A stretch of 64,000 nt of DNA from Amycolatopsis dendrobii (GCF_014145675.1 NZ_JACGZW010000023.1:1-64000), one strand, 5' to 3'; positions 8,510 through 17,699 are shown, numbered from the stretch's first letter. The notes: generated by a model from the sequence alone, not told the origin. Numbers and translations: made by a program.

Positions 8510-8770
8510 TCACCGCCGCGGCCGGGGCGACGGCTTACGCCGGGATAACTCGTCCGCGATTATCGCCTCCATGCGGGAGTTCGTACTGCGAAGCACGCGG
8601 TATCCGCGGTATGCCACCACGATTACCGCAATCCCGACGACCGCGGCGATCGACAGAACCGGCCCGTGCGAGACCAGCGTGTTGCGATAGTCGCGGGCGA
8701 GGTAGCCCAGCCCGAGCCCGGCGGCGAGAGCGTCGAGAAGCGCGAGCGGAACCCGTCCGGGGATGGGCAT
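8510..8770 (-). CDS. Small membrane protein of unknown function
   Basis: An 86-residue protein with one clear transmembrane helix (GPVLSIAAVVGIAVIVVAYRGY) and a weaker hydrophobic N-terminus, ending in a basic tail (RRKPSPRPRR). The ATG at 8770 is preceded by GAGAGGAG at good distance. No family is recognised. It is convergent with the TetR gene. Confidence 0.6.
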   Translation of the reverse strand: MPIPGRVPLALLDALAAGLGLGYLARDYRNTLVSHGPVLSIAAVVGIAVIVVAYRGYRVLRSTNSRMEAIIADELSRRKPSPRPRR

Positions 8771-8925
8771 AGCGGTCTCCTCTCGGGACCCCGACCTCAG
8801 CAATCTAGGCGACCCGAGGCCTCCGCGAGCCGTCTCGACCCGATCGGCCTACGCTCCCCGGCCTGTGCGGAGCCTGTGCTAAGTTGACGTGAACTGGGGG
8901 GATCGACCTGCGGAAGCGAACCCAG

Positions 8926-8999
8926 GGGCCGGTAGCTCAGTTGGTTAGAGCAGGGGACTCATAATCCCTTGGCCGTCGGTTCGAGCCCGACCCGGCCCA
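8926..8999 (+). tRNA. tRNA with CAU anticodon, Ile2 type
   Basis: The 74-nt cloverleaf folds with acceptor GGGCCGG/CCGGCCC, D stem GCTC/GAGC, anticodon stem GGGGA/TCCCT with loop CTCATAA (anticodon CAU), and T arm GTCGG-TTCGAGC-CCGAC. CCA is not encoded. The C4:G69 and C5:G68 acceptor pairs and the anticodon arm resemble tRNA-Ile2, whose C34 is changed to lysidine by TilS so that it reads AUA. An elongator Met tRNA is the alternative. A tyrosine-recombinase remnant begins about 150 bp downstream. Confidence 0.9.
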
Positions 9000-9142
9000 C
9001 TCTGCCCCTCTTTGTATAGGGTCTGACCTGCGAAAACAGCCTCGAAACGATCTTGAGCCGAGGTGTCGCGGAGGCGCTGGAGACGAGTGCAGCGCTGGTA
9101 CAGCAAGGGATTGTTCGAGCAGGCCTGTTTTCCTGACCGCCG

Positions 9143-9648
9143 TTGAGGCACGGCTGGGGGGTACTGGGGCCCGATGGCATCAGGGGACTGGTCTCGGGTT
9201 GGGGACCGCGCCTGAGGGTCAGCGACCGCGCCGGCTCGCCGATCGACGCTTGCCTCGACACCGTGGCTATGCTGGTCGACTACCTCGACGACGAAGACAT
9301 GTCGATGCTGGCTTTTGAAATTAGCCGCCGGGAGCTGGAACTGTACTTCGCGCACCAATAAGTCGCTGTCGCACAGTTGCATCGCGAAGAAGTATCCGAA
9401 CCTGCAGCAGTTCTGGCGCTGGCTCGGCGACGTGGAAGAGGTTGTCGAGTTGTCTCCGTTCTGCAAAATCGAGGTGCCGCATTTTCCGGGCAAGCCGCCG
9501 ACGGCCTTGCGGGAAAATGAGCTGAAGGTACTGCTCGCCGCTGCGAAAAGAAAAGAATTCACCGAGCTGCGGGGCAGAGCGGATATTCTGGTGCCGATTG
9601 ACTGCGGAGTCCGGACCGGCAAGCTGCCGTTGTTGAGCGTGGCGAACC
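9143..9648 (+). pseudogene. Tyrosine recombinase (phage-type integrase) remnant, frameshifted
   Basis: Two reading frames join into one integrase-like sequence. The first (9143-9361) ends in LAFEISRRELELYFAHQ, typical of a core-binding domain. The second (from about 9355) continues with YPNLQQFWRWL, SPFCKIEVPHFPGKPP, ALRENELKVLLAAAKR and IDCGVRTGKL, which resembles the hinge and start of the catalytic domain. The frame changes near 9355, and the sequence degenerates before the R-H-x-x-H-Y catalytic residues, so it cannot be active. Position just after a tRNA gene is the usual place for such integrases, so this marks a decayed integrated element. Confidence 0.75.
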
Positions 9649-10164
9649 CTGTGGAGCGGGATTGACGCCCTTGTAGGGAAAGGTTTGGTGCCAGACCGCG
9701 GCTCCGGTTCCCGACGGTCCGCCGATGCGCGACCTCTGTGGATCTGCCTGATTCACGACACTCATGATCGAGAGGACGCGCCTGCCGCGGCACGGCGTGC
9801 GGCGCGAGCTGGACCGCACGGTCGGCGCGATATCGGTCCGGCACGAGGTCTTCGTGACTTTCACCGGCCCGAAACACCCTCCTGCGGCACCCGGCAGCAG
9901 CCGTCGGCGGTGGTGTCGACGGGCGCGCCGTTGTTCTGCATTGGACTCTCGGCGGCCTCGCGGAGTCGTTGCGCGCGCTCGGTGTGCGACGCGTCAGCTG
10001 GGGTCCGCTGCGAGTCCCGGGGAACGGACAAGGGAGAGCATGCATGGCAGGGCCGGTTTCATCTGATGCTGGATGTCGGTCTTGCTCGGCACCGGCACTG
10101 ATCGGGCGTACCGAGTGTCGGTGATCGCCGACATCGAGAGCGGCCGGGCGTAGTATCAACCGTC
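9649..10164. other. Stretch without a recognisable gene
   Basis: About 515 bp follow the integrase remnant. Open frames exist on both strands but show no family signature, no good ribosome-binding site and no consistent codon bias. It is probably decayed element DNA. Confidence 0.4.
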
Positions 10165-10185
10165 GCTTATATAAGCCAGGCCTGG
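10165..10185. promoter_or_regulatory. Candidate ArsR operator (palindromes)
   Basis: The perfect 12-bp AT-rich palindrome GCTTATATAAGC (10165-10176) is followed directly by CCAGGCCTGG (10176-10185). They lie 15-35 bp before the GTG of the ArsR-type gene, where an autoregulatory site is expected. Confidence 0.5.
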
Positions 10186-10199
10186 TATGTTTCTGGTTC

Positions 10200-10568
10200 G
10201 TGAACGCGTTCGACATCCTCGGCGACCCGGTCCGCCGGCGCATTCTGGAGTTGCTCGCCGGCGGTGAGCGGACGTCGGGGGCGATCACGGACGTGATCCG
10301 GGCTGAGTTCGCCTTGTCCCAGCCTGCTGTCTCCCAGCATCTGCGCGTTCTGCGGGAGAGCGGGTTCGCGTCGGTCCGTGCGGAGGGGGCTCGCCGGTTC
10401 TACGCCGTCGACCCCTCGCCGCTGAAGGAGATCGACGTGTGGTTGGGCCGGTTTCGCGGATTCTGGGAGCAGCGGCTCGATGCTCTGGGAACCGAGCTGG
10501 CCCGCGGCAGGCGCGCATCCCGGACCTCCGGCGCTCGCGAGAGCGATCCATCAGCGGAAGGAACGTGA
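10200..10568 (+). CDS. ArsR-family winged-helix regulator
   Basis: A 122-residue regulator that starts directly with MNAFDILGDPVRRRILELL and contains FALSQPAVSQHLRVLRESG as recognition helix. No metal-binding Cys pairs are seen, so it belongs to the ArsR branch that accompanies SRPBCC (AHSA1) genes rather than to a metal sensor. The GTG at 10200 is required for the complete first helix. It leads an operon with two SRPBCC genes, with its stop 1 bp before the next ATG. Confidence 0.9.
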   Translation: MNAFDILGDPVRRRILELLAGGERTSGAITDVIRAEFALSQPAVSQHLRVLRESGFASVRAEGARRFYAVDPSPLKEIDVWLGRFRGFWEQRLDALGTELARGRRASRTSGARESDPSAEGT

Positions 10569-10569
10569 C

Positions 10570-11217
10570 ATGAAGGACGTGCTGGACGAACTGGCCGCTG
10601 CGCGCCGCTCGATGGGCGCGACGACGCTGCCCGCCGGAGAGGCTTACACGGTCGAGTTGCGGCGTCGCTACGACGCGCCGGTCGAGGACGTGTGGAACGC
10701 CGTCACCGACCCTCAGCGGCTGGCCCGCTGGTTGAAGCCGGTCACCGGGGACCTGCGGCTGGGCGGGTCGTTCGAGCTGGAGGGCGGCGAGCACGGCGAG
10801 ATCCTCCGGTGCGAACCGCCGGGTCTGCTGCGGGTGTCCTGGCTCTTCGGGCCCGACGCCGACGAGTGGCCGGGCACGAGCGAGGTCGAGGTGCGGCTGT
10901 CCCCGGGCCCTGCGGGGGATACCGAGTTCGAGCTGGTCCATGCGGCGGCCGTCGGGGAGCCCATGTTCCCGACCTACGGTCCCGGTGCCGGCGGGGTGGG
11001 CTGGGACCTGCATCTCCTTGCTCTGGCCCGGTTCCTGGCCGACGGCCCGGTCCTCGATGACGAGGAGTTCCGGACCTCGCCCGAGGGGCGCGAGTTCGTG
11101 CGGCGCAGCGCTGTGGCCTGGGGCGAAGCTCACTTGGTCGCAGGTGGCGATCCGCAGCACGCAGCGTCGGCGGTCGAGGCCACCACCGCGTTCTACGCCG
11201 GCGAGGCGAGCGCTTGA
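10570..11217 (+). CDS. SRPBCC/AHSA1-like protein
   Basis: A 215-residue protein with an AHSA1 (activator of Hsp90 homologue) fold: YTVELRRRYDAPVEDVWNAVTDPQRLARWL, then GEILRCEPPGLLRVSWLFG and a C-terminal helix AFLADG-like segment. Bacterial members paired with ArsR regulators are common, but their ligands are mostly unknown. The coding sequence begins 1 bp after the ArsR stop and overlaps the following SRPBCC gene in ATGA, giving a tight three-gene operon. Confidence 0.9.
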   Translation: MKDVLDELAAARRSMGATTLPAGEAYTVELRRRYDAPVEDVWNAVTDPQRLARWLKPVTGDLRLGGSFELEGGEHGEILRCEPPGLLRVSWLFGPDADEWPGTSEVEVRLSPGPAGDTEFELVHAAAVGEPMFPTYGPGAGGVGWDLHLLALARFLADGPVLDDEEFRTSPEGREFVRRSAVAWGEAHLVAGGDPQHAASAVEATTAFYAGEASA

Positions 11218-11708
11218 TGAAGTACACCACGTCGATCGAGATCGCCCTGCCGCGGGAGAAAGTGCTCCGGCTGATCGCCGACCCCGCGCACCTGCCGAAG
11301 TGGTTGCGGGGCCTGGTGCTGCACGAGCCGGTCACAGGGGCGCACGGCCGCGTCGGCACCACCTCGCGTGTCGTGTTCCAGACGGGCAAGCACAGGATGG
11401 AAGCCACCGAGACCATCACGCGCCTGGAACCTGAAAGCCTGCAGGCCGTCCCCAGTTCGGTCGTCGTGCACTACGACCGCGAAATCGTCGGCGCGGGCAT
11501 GCGGCAGGCACAGCGCGACCGGCTCGTCGACGCCGGTCCGGGCACCACGCTGTGGGAGAGCGAGAGCGAGTTCCGGTTCGACGGATTGCTGATGCGGCTG
11601 GCGGGGCTTGCGATGCCCGGCTCCTTCCGCAAGCAGTCGCGGCAGCACATGGAGGACTTCAAGGCGTTCGCCGAGCACGGGACGGACGTCCGCCAAACGA
11701 CGGACTGA
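11217..11708 (+). CDS. SRPBCC family protein
   Basis: A 163-residue START-like domain protein that begins MKYTTSIEIALPREKVLRLIADPAHLPKWLRGL, the usual first strand and helix. It ends with FRKQSRQHMEDFKAFAE, the long C-terminal helix. The ATG at 11217 overlaps the stop of the previous gene. It is the third gene of the ArsR operon and probably binds a small hydrophobic ligand, with the function unassigned. Confidence 0.88.
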   Translation: MKYTTSIEIALPREKVLRLIADPAHLPKWLRGLVLHEPVTGAHGRVGTTSRVVFQTGKHRMEATETITRLEPESLQAVPSSVVVHYDREIVGAGMRQAQRDRLVDAGPGTTLWESESEFRFDGLLMRLAGLAMPGSFRKQSRQHMEDFKAFAEHGTDVRQTTD

Positions 11709-11759
11709 TCTGCCGTCGAGGTGAGTCCGAGCATCACGGTTAGCGATGCACCCACCCAA

Positions 11760-11886
11760 CGCGTCGACCTGTACGCCGCGATCCGGCCCGACGACAAGGC
11801 TGGATTGTCCAGGCGCGCTCTGCGGCGTTGGAGTCGGCGCGGTCCAGAAAGCCGAAGCCGCCACCGAAGCGAGGATCCTGGCTTGA
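11760..11886 (+). pseudogene. Fragment resembling the N-terminus of IS21-family transposase IstA
   Basis: RVDLYAAIRPDDKAGLSRRAL resembles the IstA N-terminal region (YAAIRRD...GLS.RAL). After a one-base shift near 11829 the sequence continues GVGAVQKAEAATEARILA, matching the GVG..TVQKAL part before a stop. The resemblance is short and judged from memory of the family, with no inverted repeat ends or IstB seen. Confidence 0.4.
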
Positions 11887-12978
11887 CCGCTGCCGGGGTC
11901 GTGTCACACGGGATGGTGCGCGGCTACGTCGTCACCCGACGGCGTGAGATCGCATCGGCGTCGGGCGGACGCCATACTGTGCTGGCTCGGGCTGAAACCC
12001 GGGTGCGCGCGACGCGATCGTGTCGTGGTCGGAGTGGACCTGGTCCGGCAGCCCGGCGGCGTGAGCTTCAGCTTGGTCGGCCTGCGGCACACTCGACCAA
12101 TCCGTCAGGTACCGACCTTCTGACACCCCCGTCGCGCTGCAAGAGCTCCGCGGCCTGCGGACACGGCTCACCGCCCATCGCCGCCCCGCCGTCACCGTGC
12201 TCTGAGACCAGGCCTGCCGGACGGAATCGGTGGGTTTCCCGTACAGCGCGGCCACACCGACCCGAGCCTTCGGCAGCGAAGCAGGCCGGTGGGTTCTCGA
12301 CTGCGACGCTGAATGCGGCGTTCAGCTGTGCTATCGCTGCGGTCCTGGGAGCACGGTGCCGAGACCGCTCTGCTGCTCGCCGCTGCCGAGTATCTGGTCG
12401 AAGGCCGCCACCAGGAACCCGGTCCGGCCCCGGACCGGGTTCTCCGGCAGGCCGGCGACGCTCCTCGGGGCGAGATCCGCGGAGATGAATTGTGCGGACG
12501 GCTTGGTGGTGCGGAATTCGCCGCGGTTCTCCCGGACGCGCAATCGATGCAATTATCGCTTCGTCTCAGGCGCAATGCAAAGGCCGCTATGCGGTGGAAA
12601 CGGATTGCTCGGCCAGGAGCGAACGAGAACGAAAGCAGAGAACAGATGGGCTGTTCAGAGGCGATTCCTAGGGCAGCTGGTCCGGTTGGATCTGGCGAGT
12701 TTGTGATTCGGACTAGGGGCTTGACCCGTTCGGACTTGGCGGCCGGAACAGGTCGGGGAAGGTCGCTTCTCGTCTGTAATGCTCTCGTCGAGGGCGGCAC
12801 AGATGAACATCTCTTCCGTCGACAACAACTGATCACGAATATCCCGTAGCCTGGTTCTGTTGCTTCACGTCGGAAAGCGAATCCGGTCCGCGGCGAATGC
12901 GTGTGCGGCCGGCTGGCGAGCCCGCAGGCTGACGTACCGGGACCGGCCAACTCGGAAGAGCCGGAGGAAGGCTCTCGG
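11887..12978. other. Gene-poor stretch
   Basis: About 1.1 kb in which no frame on either strand shows a recognisable domain. Base composition drops slightly around 12500-12850 (short A/T-rich runs), unlike neighbouring genes. Together with the integrase and IS21 remnants this looks like decayed accessory DNA. The last 15 bases hold the ribosome-binding site of the protease gene. Confidence 0.4.
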
Positions 12979-15009
12979 ATGGAGAGCAACGGAATTGTCT
13001 TCGTCACGAGGAGAGGCGGCATCGTGATCAGACGGGGTTTTCGGAGCGTGGCAGCTGCCGGTGGGTTCTCGTTATTCCTGGCACTGGGCTTGTCCGGGGC
13101 GAGCGTGGGCGCTCTGTCCCCGCGCGAGCACGCATCGGCGGCAGAATACGCGCGGACACAGAGTTCGCGGAGCGCCGGGCCGGACAGCGACATGCGCGCG
13201 GAGCTGGAAGCCGCTGCGGCTGCTGCGAAAACGGCTGGTGCGGCCACGCAACCGATGCGTGAAGCGTTGGCCGCGTCGATCGCGGCGGGGGCGCACGAGC
13301 GCAGGCCCGCGCCGGCGGCGACGGCTCCAGACGAGGAATGGCGGCAATGGCTTGACAAGGACTATCCGATCAACGGGTGGCGTGCGGAGGAGGCGGCGCG
13401 GTATTGGACACCTGCTCGTCTGGCAAAGGCCGCGCCCGTCAGGTCCGCCCACGGGGCGGAGGGAACGTCCGCACCCGGGGATCGGATCTCTGCCGGCAGC
13501 GAACAGTTCGACGGCTACCCGGTGGTGGGACAGATCGTCGCGACTGTTCAAGGCGACCGGTTCTGCTCGGCGAGCGTGGTGTCCAGTCCGGGCAAGAATC
13601 TGCTGGTGACCGCGGCGCACTGCCTGACCGGGGAAACGCACAAGGCCTTGGCGTTCATTCCGCAGTCACGCGCCGGCCAGCAGCCGTTCGGCCTGTTCGC
13701 GGTCAAACCAGGGCGCATCTGGTTCGACCAGCGATACTTGAACCTCGGCAACGAGAAGGCCGCGCGCTGGGATGTTGCGTTCCTGGAGCTCGAGTCGCAA
13801 GGCGGCCGCAACGTCGAGGACGTGGTCGGCGGTCTGCGGATGAGCACCGACGCGGGCTTCGACCATCCCGCCGTGCATCTGGTCGGCTACCCAGGCGACA
13901 AGCCCCGGCCGTCGCGGTGCACGTCGGCCACGACGAAGTTCAGCTCGCCGGGACCGTGGCCCGGAGACTTCCTGAAGATCTCGTGCGACGGCTTCAGCCC
14001 CGGCACGAGCGGCGGCCCGTTCATCAACAACTTCAACGGCAGCACCGGTGATGTCATCGGTGTGATCGGCGGCTTTCACGACGGCGGACCCAATGACAAC
14101 GAGTCCTACAGCTCGTACTTCGGCGCGGACGCGAGGACGCTGTACGACACTGCGGTGAATGGTTCCGCTCCCAGCCCGCCGACGGGCGGACTGCCGCCGT
14201 CCTGGATGTGGCGGCAGCATGAACGCGGCATCGCGCCGGGGAATTTCGCGGCCGGAAGCAAGATCGACAGCAAGTTCAGCGACCTGGTCGTGCGATGGGA
14301 GGACGGTGAAGTCAGTCTCCACCACGCCGCGGGCGACGCCCGATTCGACACCGAGTACACCCTTGCCGCACCCAATGACCTCTGGAAAAACGCCACGAGC
14401 ATCGCTGCGGGCAAGTTCGCCGGCCGAACCACCGACGATCTGCTCGTACGCTGGGCGGACGGCGAACTGACGCTCTACCCGGGGGTGGACCAGTCCGGTT
14501 TCCACGGCGAAATCCAGCTCATGCCGCCGAATGACCTATGGAAAAATGCTGTGTCGATCGTCGGCGGAAGGTTCAGCGTCGCTGACACCCGGCGCAACGA
14601 CTTGATCGTTCGGTGGGTCGACGGCGAGCTGACCCTTTATCCCGATCTCGACCAGACCGGCTTCCACGGGGAAAAGCAGCTGGCCGCGCCGAACGAACTC
14701 TGGAAGAACACGCGCGCGATCACCAGCGGCGACTTCACCGGCAATGACGCCTGGGATCTCATGGTCCGCTGGGTGGACGGCGAGGTCACCGTCTGCCCCG
14801 ACATCGACGACGCCGGCTTTCACGGCGAGCACCGCGTCCAGCCGCCGAACACCTTGTGGACCAACGCGATCACCCTCGCCGCGGGGAACTACGACGGCAA
14901 CGGCCATCCTGACGACCTGCTGGTCCGCTGGATCGACGGGGAGGTCAACATGTACGTCGACTCTGGCACGCAACTCGGCAGGGAAAGGATTCTCGTCGTC
15001 CCGAAGTAG
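12979..15009 (+). CDS. Secreted trypsin-like serine protease with C-terminal repeats
   Basis: A 676-residue exported protein. A signal peptide (RRGFRSVAAAGGFSLFLALGL) is followed by a propeptide-like segment and an S1 protease domain with triad His214 (TAAHC), Asp265 (WDVAFLEL) and Ser344 (GTSGGPF). From about residue 430 it has four to five repeats of roughly 50 residues, each with D-L-(L/I/M)-V-R-W-x-D-G-E-(L/V), xxGFHGE and NxLW(K)N, resembling FG-GAP/lectin-like beta-propeller blades. The ATG at 12979 has GGAGGAAGG 7 bp upstream; GTG at 13024 with its own GGAGAGG gives a shorter classical signal peptide and is a real alternative. Likely an extracellular protease with a binding propeller. 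Confidence 0.88.
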   Translation: MESNGIVFVTRRGGIVIRRGFRSVAAAGGFSLFLALGLSGASVGALSPREHASAAEYARTQSSRSAGPDSDMRAELEAAAAAAKTAGAATQPMREALAASIAAGAHERRPAPAATAPDEEWRQWLDKDYPINGWRAEEAARYWTPARLAKAAPVRSAHGAEGTSAPGDRISAGSEQFDGYPVVGQIVATVQGDRFCSASVVSSPGKNLLVTAAHCLTGETHKALAFIPQSRAGQQPFGLFAVKPGRIWFDQRYLNLGNEKAARWDVAFLELESQGGRNVEDVVGGLRMSTDAGFDHPAVHLVGYPGDKPRPSRCTSATTKFSSPGPWPGDFLKISCDGFSPGTSGGPFINNFNGSTGDVIGVIGGFHDGGPNDNESYSSYFGADARTLYDTAVNGSAPSPPTGGLPPSWMWRQHERGIAPGNFAAGSKIDSKFSDLVVRWEDGEVSLHHAAGDARFDTEYTLAAPNDLWKNATSIAAGKFAGRTTDDLLVRWADGELTLYPGVDQSGFHGEIQLMPPNDLWKNAVSIVGGRFSVADTRRNDLIVRWVDGELTLYPDLDQTGFHGEKQLAAPNELWKNTRAITSGDFTGNDAWDLMVRWVDGEVTVCPDIDDAGFHGEHRVQPPNTLWTNAITLAAGNYDGNGHPDDLLVRWIDGEVNMYVDSGTQLGRERILVVPK

Positions 15010-15059
15010 CCGAGGAGGCGAACATCGCCCCTCGGCAACAGCAGGTGCGGCTCTGTTTT

Positions 15060-15617
15060 CTAACCCTGGATTCTGGAGGCGGCGGTCTGAGCTACCCGCT
15101 TGGCCAACGCGCAGTTCTCTGCCTCGTCCGGCGCACTGGAAACGGGTGTCGCGTCCACGCTCAGGTGGCTTCGCGCGTGCAGAGCCAGCAGGACTGCGCA
15201 ACTCATCGGTGTTCCCCGGAACGTGATCATCTTGGCGTCGCGCCCGTGGATCTGTTCCTGGCTCACTTCCGCATCGGTCGAGAACGTGGTGTTCTGCGGC
15301 ATGTCGGCGTCGTGGAAGCTGAGGTCCAGTTCAGTGCCGTCGACATTCCACCTGCATCGGGCGCGGCGGGTGCCGCCCATCTTGTAGGGCCGGTCCCAGG
15401 CTTGGCTGGGACCGGTCAGGCCGAGGGCTTGCTTGTCCGGGTCGGTCAGCAGTGCGCAGAGAGCCGCGCCGGTGAAGTTCTGCGCGGACGGTGGCATCGG
15501 CACACTGCTGGGTGGAGGCGCCGCGCTCGAACTGGCGCTGTTTTCCGGGGAACCGCATGCTGCGAGAGACGCCAGAGCGGCCGCGGGGAGGAACCGCAAC
15601 GGTCGCGTTCTGTTCAT
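15060..15617 (-). CDS. DUF3558-like lipoprotein
   Basis: A 185-residue predicted lipoprotein: signal peptide with lipobox LAAC at the end of LPAAALASLAAC, then a Ser/Pro-rich linker and a DUF3558-type domain (CALLTDPDKQALGL, RRARCRWNVDG, CAVLLALHARSHLSVD). Such proteins are abundant in Pseudonocardiales and mycobacteria; their function is unknown. The ATG at 15617 is the only start placing the lipobox correctly. It converges on the serine protease gene. Confidence 0.82.
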   Translation of the reverse strand: MNRTRPLRFLPAAALASLAACGSPENSASSSAAPPPSSVPMPPSAQNFTGAALCALLTDPDKQALGLTGPSQAWDRPYKMGGTRRARCRWNVDGTELDLSFHDADMPQNTTFSTDAEVSQEQIHGRDAKMITFRGTPMSCAVLLALHARSHLSVDATPVSSAPDEAENCALAKRVAQTAASRIQG

Positions 15618-15880
15618 TTTTCCCGCCTTCGACGGTGAATACCTGAAACCGGCAATCCGGATGTCGTGCTCGGCGACCATTCAACCACGCAGCCAAATTG
15701 ACCTCCACACTGCTGCGGTTGCCGACTATTTCCGCACTGAACGTGCTGGTCGCCCAAGGGATTCCGCCGTGAGCCGGCGGCGGCGCTCGCGAAACACAAG
15801 CTCATCCAGGTAGCGCGTGATGGTTGAGTCGCTTGTCGTCACTGGCGGCGTGCCTTGCGGCAGTGGCCGGGTCTCGCGTA

Positions 15881-16170
15881 CTGGCGCGACCCGGCACCTC
15901 GTTCGAAGACGCCGTGGAGAACTTGGCCTCGACCCTGACCGTCTTCAGCATCCCCGGTTCCGCCGCAGAAGTGGCCGCCCATCTCGTCGCCGGGCACCTT
16001 GACCTGGGCCTGATCCACCGACGAACGCATCGACTACCGCGTCGTCGCCGCGTATCGAAGCGGCATCGCGATGCGAAGCGACGACCCCCAGGCCGCGAAA
16101 GACCTCGTCGCCATCGACGATCTGCGTGACCGGGAGGTCGCCGTGGACTTCGCCGCCGCCAATCCGGTCG
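15881..16170 (+). pseudogene. LysR-type effector-domain remnant, frameshifted
   Basis: One frame reads LTVFSIPGSAAEVAAHLVAG and HLDLGLI. After a shift near 16019 a second frame continues DERIDYRVVAAYRSGIAMR, AIDDLRDREVAVDF. This order (small-molecule-binding strand, GxLDLGL, ADL-like segment) is that of a LysR effector domain; a periplasmic binding protein is the alternative because the fold is shared. No HTH and no C-terminal half are present. Confidence 0.45.
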
Positions 16171-16290
16171 GTGATCCGCAGGCGCCGTGTTTTCGGCCGT
16201 GCCGGGCAACTGACCGGTTTCTCTGAGTCCGCGTACGTCGCTAGCACGTTACTGAACGAGACGCGGCCGAAGCTAGGCTCCTTGGGACAG

Positions 16291-16902
16291 CTATGCGCTG
16301 TCCGCGTGCATGACGAGTGCCTGCAGTTGCACCGAGTGCTTTCGCCGCAGTGTTGTGCGCCAGTACCGAAGACCACACAGAATACTGTAACCCTCGCCGT
16401 CGAGGATCTCCGGTCCGTGAACTGGCCGAACGCGCTCGATACGGCTGGCTATTGGGCGTGAAAGAGCCGGCACTGTCTCGATTCCATTGGTTCGGAACTC
16501 TTTGCGGTTAGTCCAGTAGATTGCCGCGAACGCATCCGTCCAGAAGCTGCTGTGTGCCGGTCGACTCATGCCGGGCGCCCGCTGAGGCGTGTTTTCCAGC
16601 AGGGAGGCGCGCCTGGCGACGACGACGGGAAGATTGTTTCGGCCTTCGGCTTGCGAGGCACGAAGCCAGCCGGCGCTCGCCATCTTCTTGCCGGTCCGGA
16701 TGTCCTCAAACGTCGGGTAGACGGCGACTTCGCCGCCGTCAAGTATCCCCCCCCGGTAGGTTGCTTCTGCGGTGTGCTTTCCTCCGCGCCGGCGCACGGG
16801 AACTTCCTCGCTGCCAGCTGAAAGATTCGGAGCACAGCGACCTGTCGTTTTCTCTGGCCCGGGCTGTGAGCGCACGTCGCAAGTGAGCTTCGCGTACCTC
16901 AT
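16291..16902 (-). CDS. Uncertain open reading frame, no family recognised
   Basis: A 203-codon frame with partly coding-like sequence (GGEVAVYPTFEDIRTGKKMASAGWL; FWTDAFAAIYWTNRKEFRTNG) but many rare third-position A/T codons. It crosses an eight-C homopolymer at about 16747-16754, a typical frameshift site. No domain or ribosome-binding site is convincing. It may be a decayed gene or chance; the rest of 16171-17150 has nothing recognisable. Confidence 0.22.
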   Translation of the reverse strand: MRYAKLTCDVRSQPGPEKTTGRCAPNLSAGSEEVPVRRRGGKHTAEATYRGGILDGGEVAVYPTFEDIRTGKKMASAGWLRASQAEGRNNLPVVVARRASLLENTPQRAPGMSRPAHSSFWTDAFAAIYWTNRKEFRTNGIETVPALSRPIASRIERVRPVHGPEILDGEGYSILCGLRYWRTTLRRKHSVQLQALVMHADSA

Positions 16903-17150
16903 GCAGCGGCTTGCGTCGCGCCGGTGCTCCTGGTTCTCTTCGTCGCCGTCAGGTTGGCCAGGACCTCTTGCCCTATTGGCCGGTTACCCGATCGAGCTCC
17001 CCGGCGTTTCAGGAATGCTGTCCATCCCGATCCGAAATCGGTGAGGAACCAGGCTTCGGAGGTGCTGAGGTAATCGTGATCAGGTGACCGGCGGCTGCCT
17101 TTGTCGCACCTGTGCTCTCGACACCGAATCCGGCCGGGTTGTCCGCGCGG

Positions 17151-17699
17151 CTACTGGTGCGGTGGCTGTTGCGGCTGCTGGTGCCCCGGCTGAGGCGGCC
17201 GATAGCCCGCCTGCGGTGGCTGGTGCCCCGGCTGCTGCTGGAATCCGTGCTGCGGCGGGAAGCCCGGCTGTTGCCAAACCTCTTGCTGCGGCGGGAAACC
17301 GGGCTGCTGGGGGTATTCGGGCGTCGGCGGGAACCCGGGGTGGGGCTGCTGATCCGGAAGGGCCTGTGCGGCGGGGCCGGAACCGTCCTTTGCCTTCCGC
17401 CGGATCGCGATGACGAGCCGCCAGCCGCAGGGGATGGCGAATACGGCGCCGATTCCGATCGTGACCCATCGGCTGCCCGGGGTGAGGCTGTTTCTGGTGT
17501 CGGTCGCTTCCCGCAGTTTTTCCTCGTAGGACTGGCGGGACTTCTGGCCGTAAGTGGTTGTCTCGCAGTAGGTGCCGGGGCTCATGTCTTCGGTGCCGCA
17601 CAGCACGCGGACGGATCCGCTGGGGGTGTAGAACGCGCCGATCGCGATCAGCCCTAGTCCGAGCAGCAACCCGATCGACCATCCGATCACGCTTTTCAC
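17151..17699 (-). CDS. Two-helix membrane protein with Pro/Gln-rich tail
   Basis: A 182-residue protein. Transmembrane helix 1 is VIGWSIGLLLGLGLIAIGAF, followed by an outward loop with two Cys (VLCGTEDMSPGTYCE), and helix 2 is WVTIGIGAVFAIPCGWRLVIAI. The remainder is a cytoplasmic tail of PQQPGFPPQ-like repeats. The GTG at 17699 has AAGGAG 6 bp upstream, preferred over frames opening further upstream. Low-complexity tails of this sort occur in actinobacterial membrane proteins of unknown function, and no role can be assigned. Confidence 0.65.
   Translation of the reverse strand: MKSVIGWSIGLLLGLGLIAIGAFYTPSGSVRVLCGTEDMSPGTYCETTTYGQKSRQSYEEKLREATDTRNSLTPGSRWVTIGIGAVFAIPCGWRLVIAIRRKAKDGSGPAAQALPDQQPHPGFPPTPEYPQQPGFPPQQEVWQQPGFPPQHGFQQQPGHQPPQAGYRPPQPGHQQPQQPPHQ

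Noticed and set aside
15881-16170. ABC substrate-binding protein as first reading of the remnant
   Set aside because: The ADL-type segment after the ligand strand fits LysR better; both share the fold, so it is kept only as an alternative.
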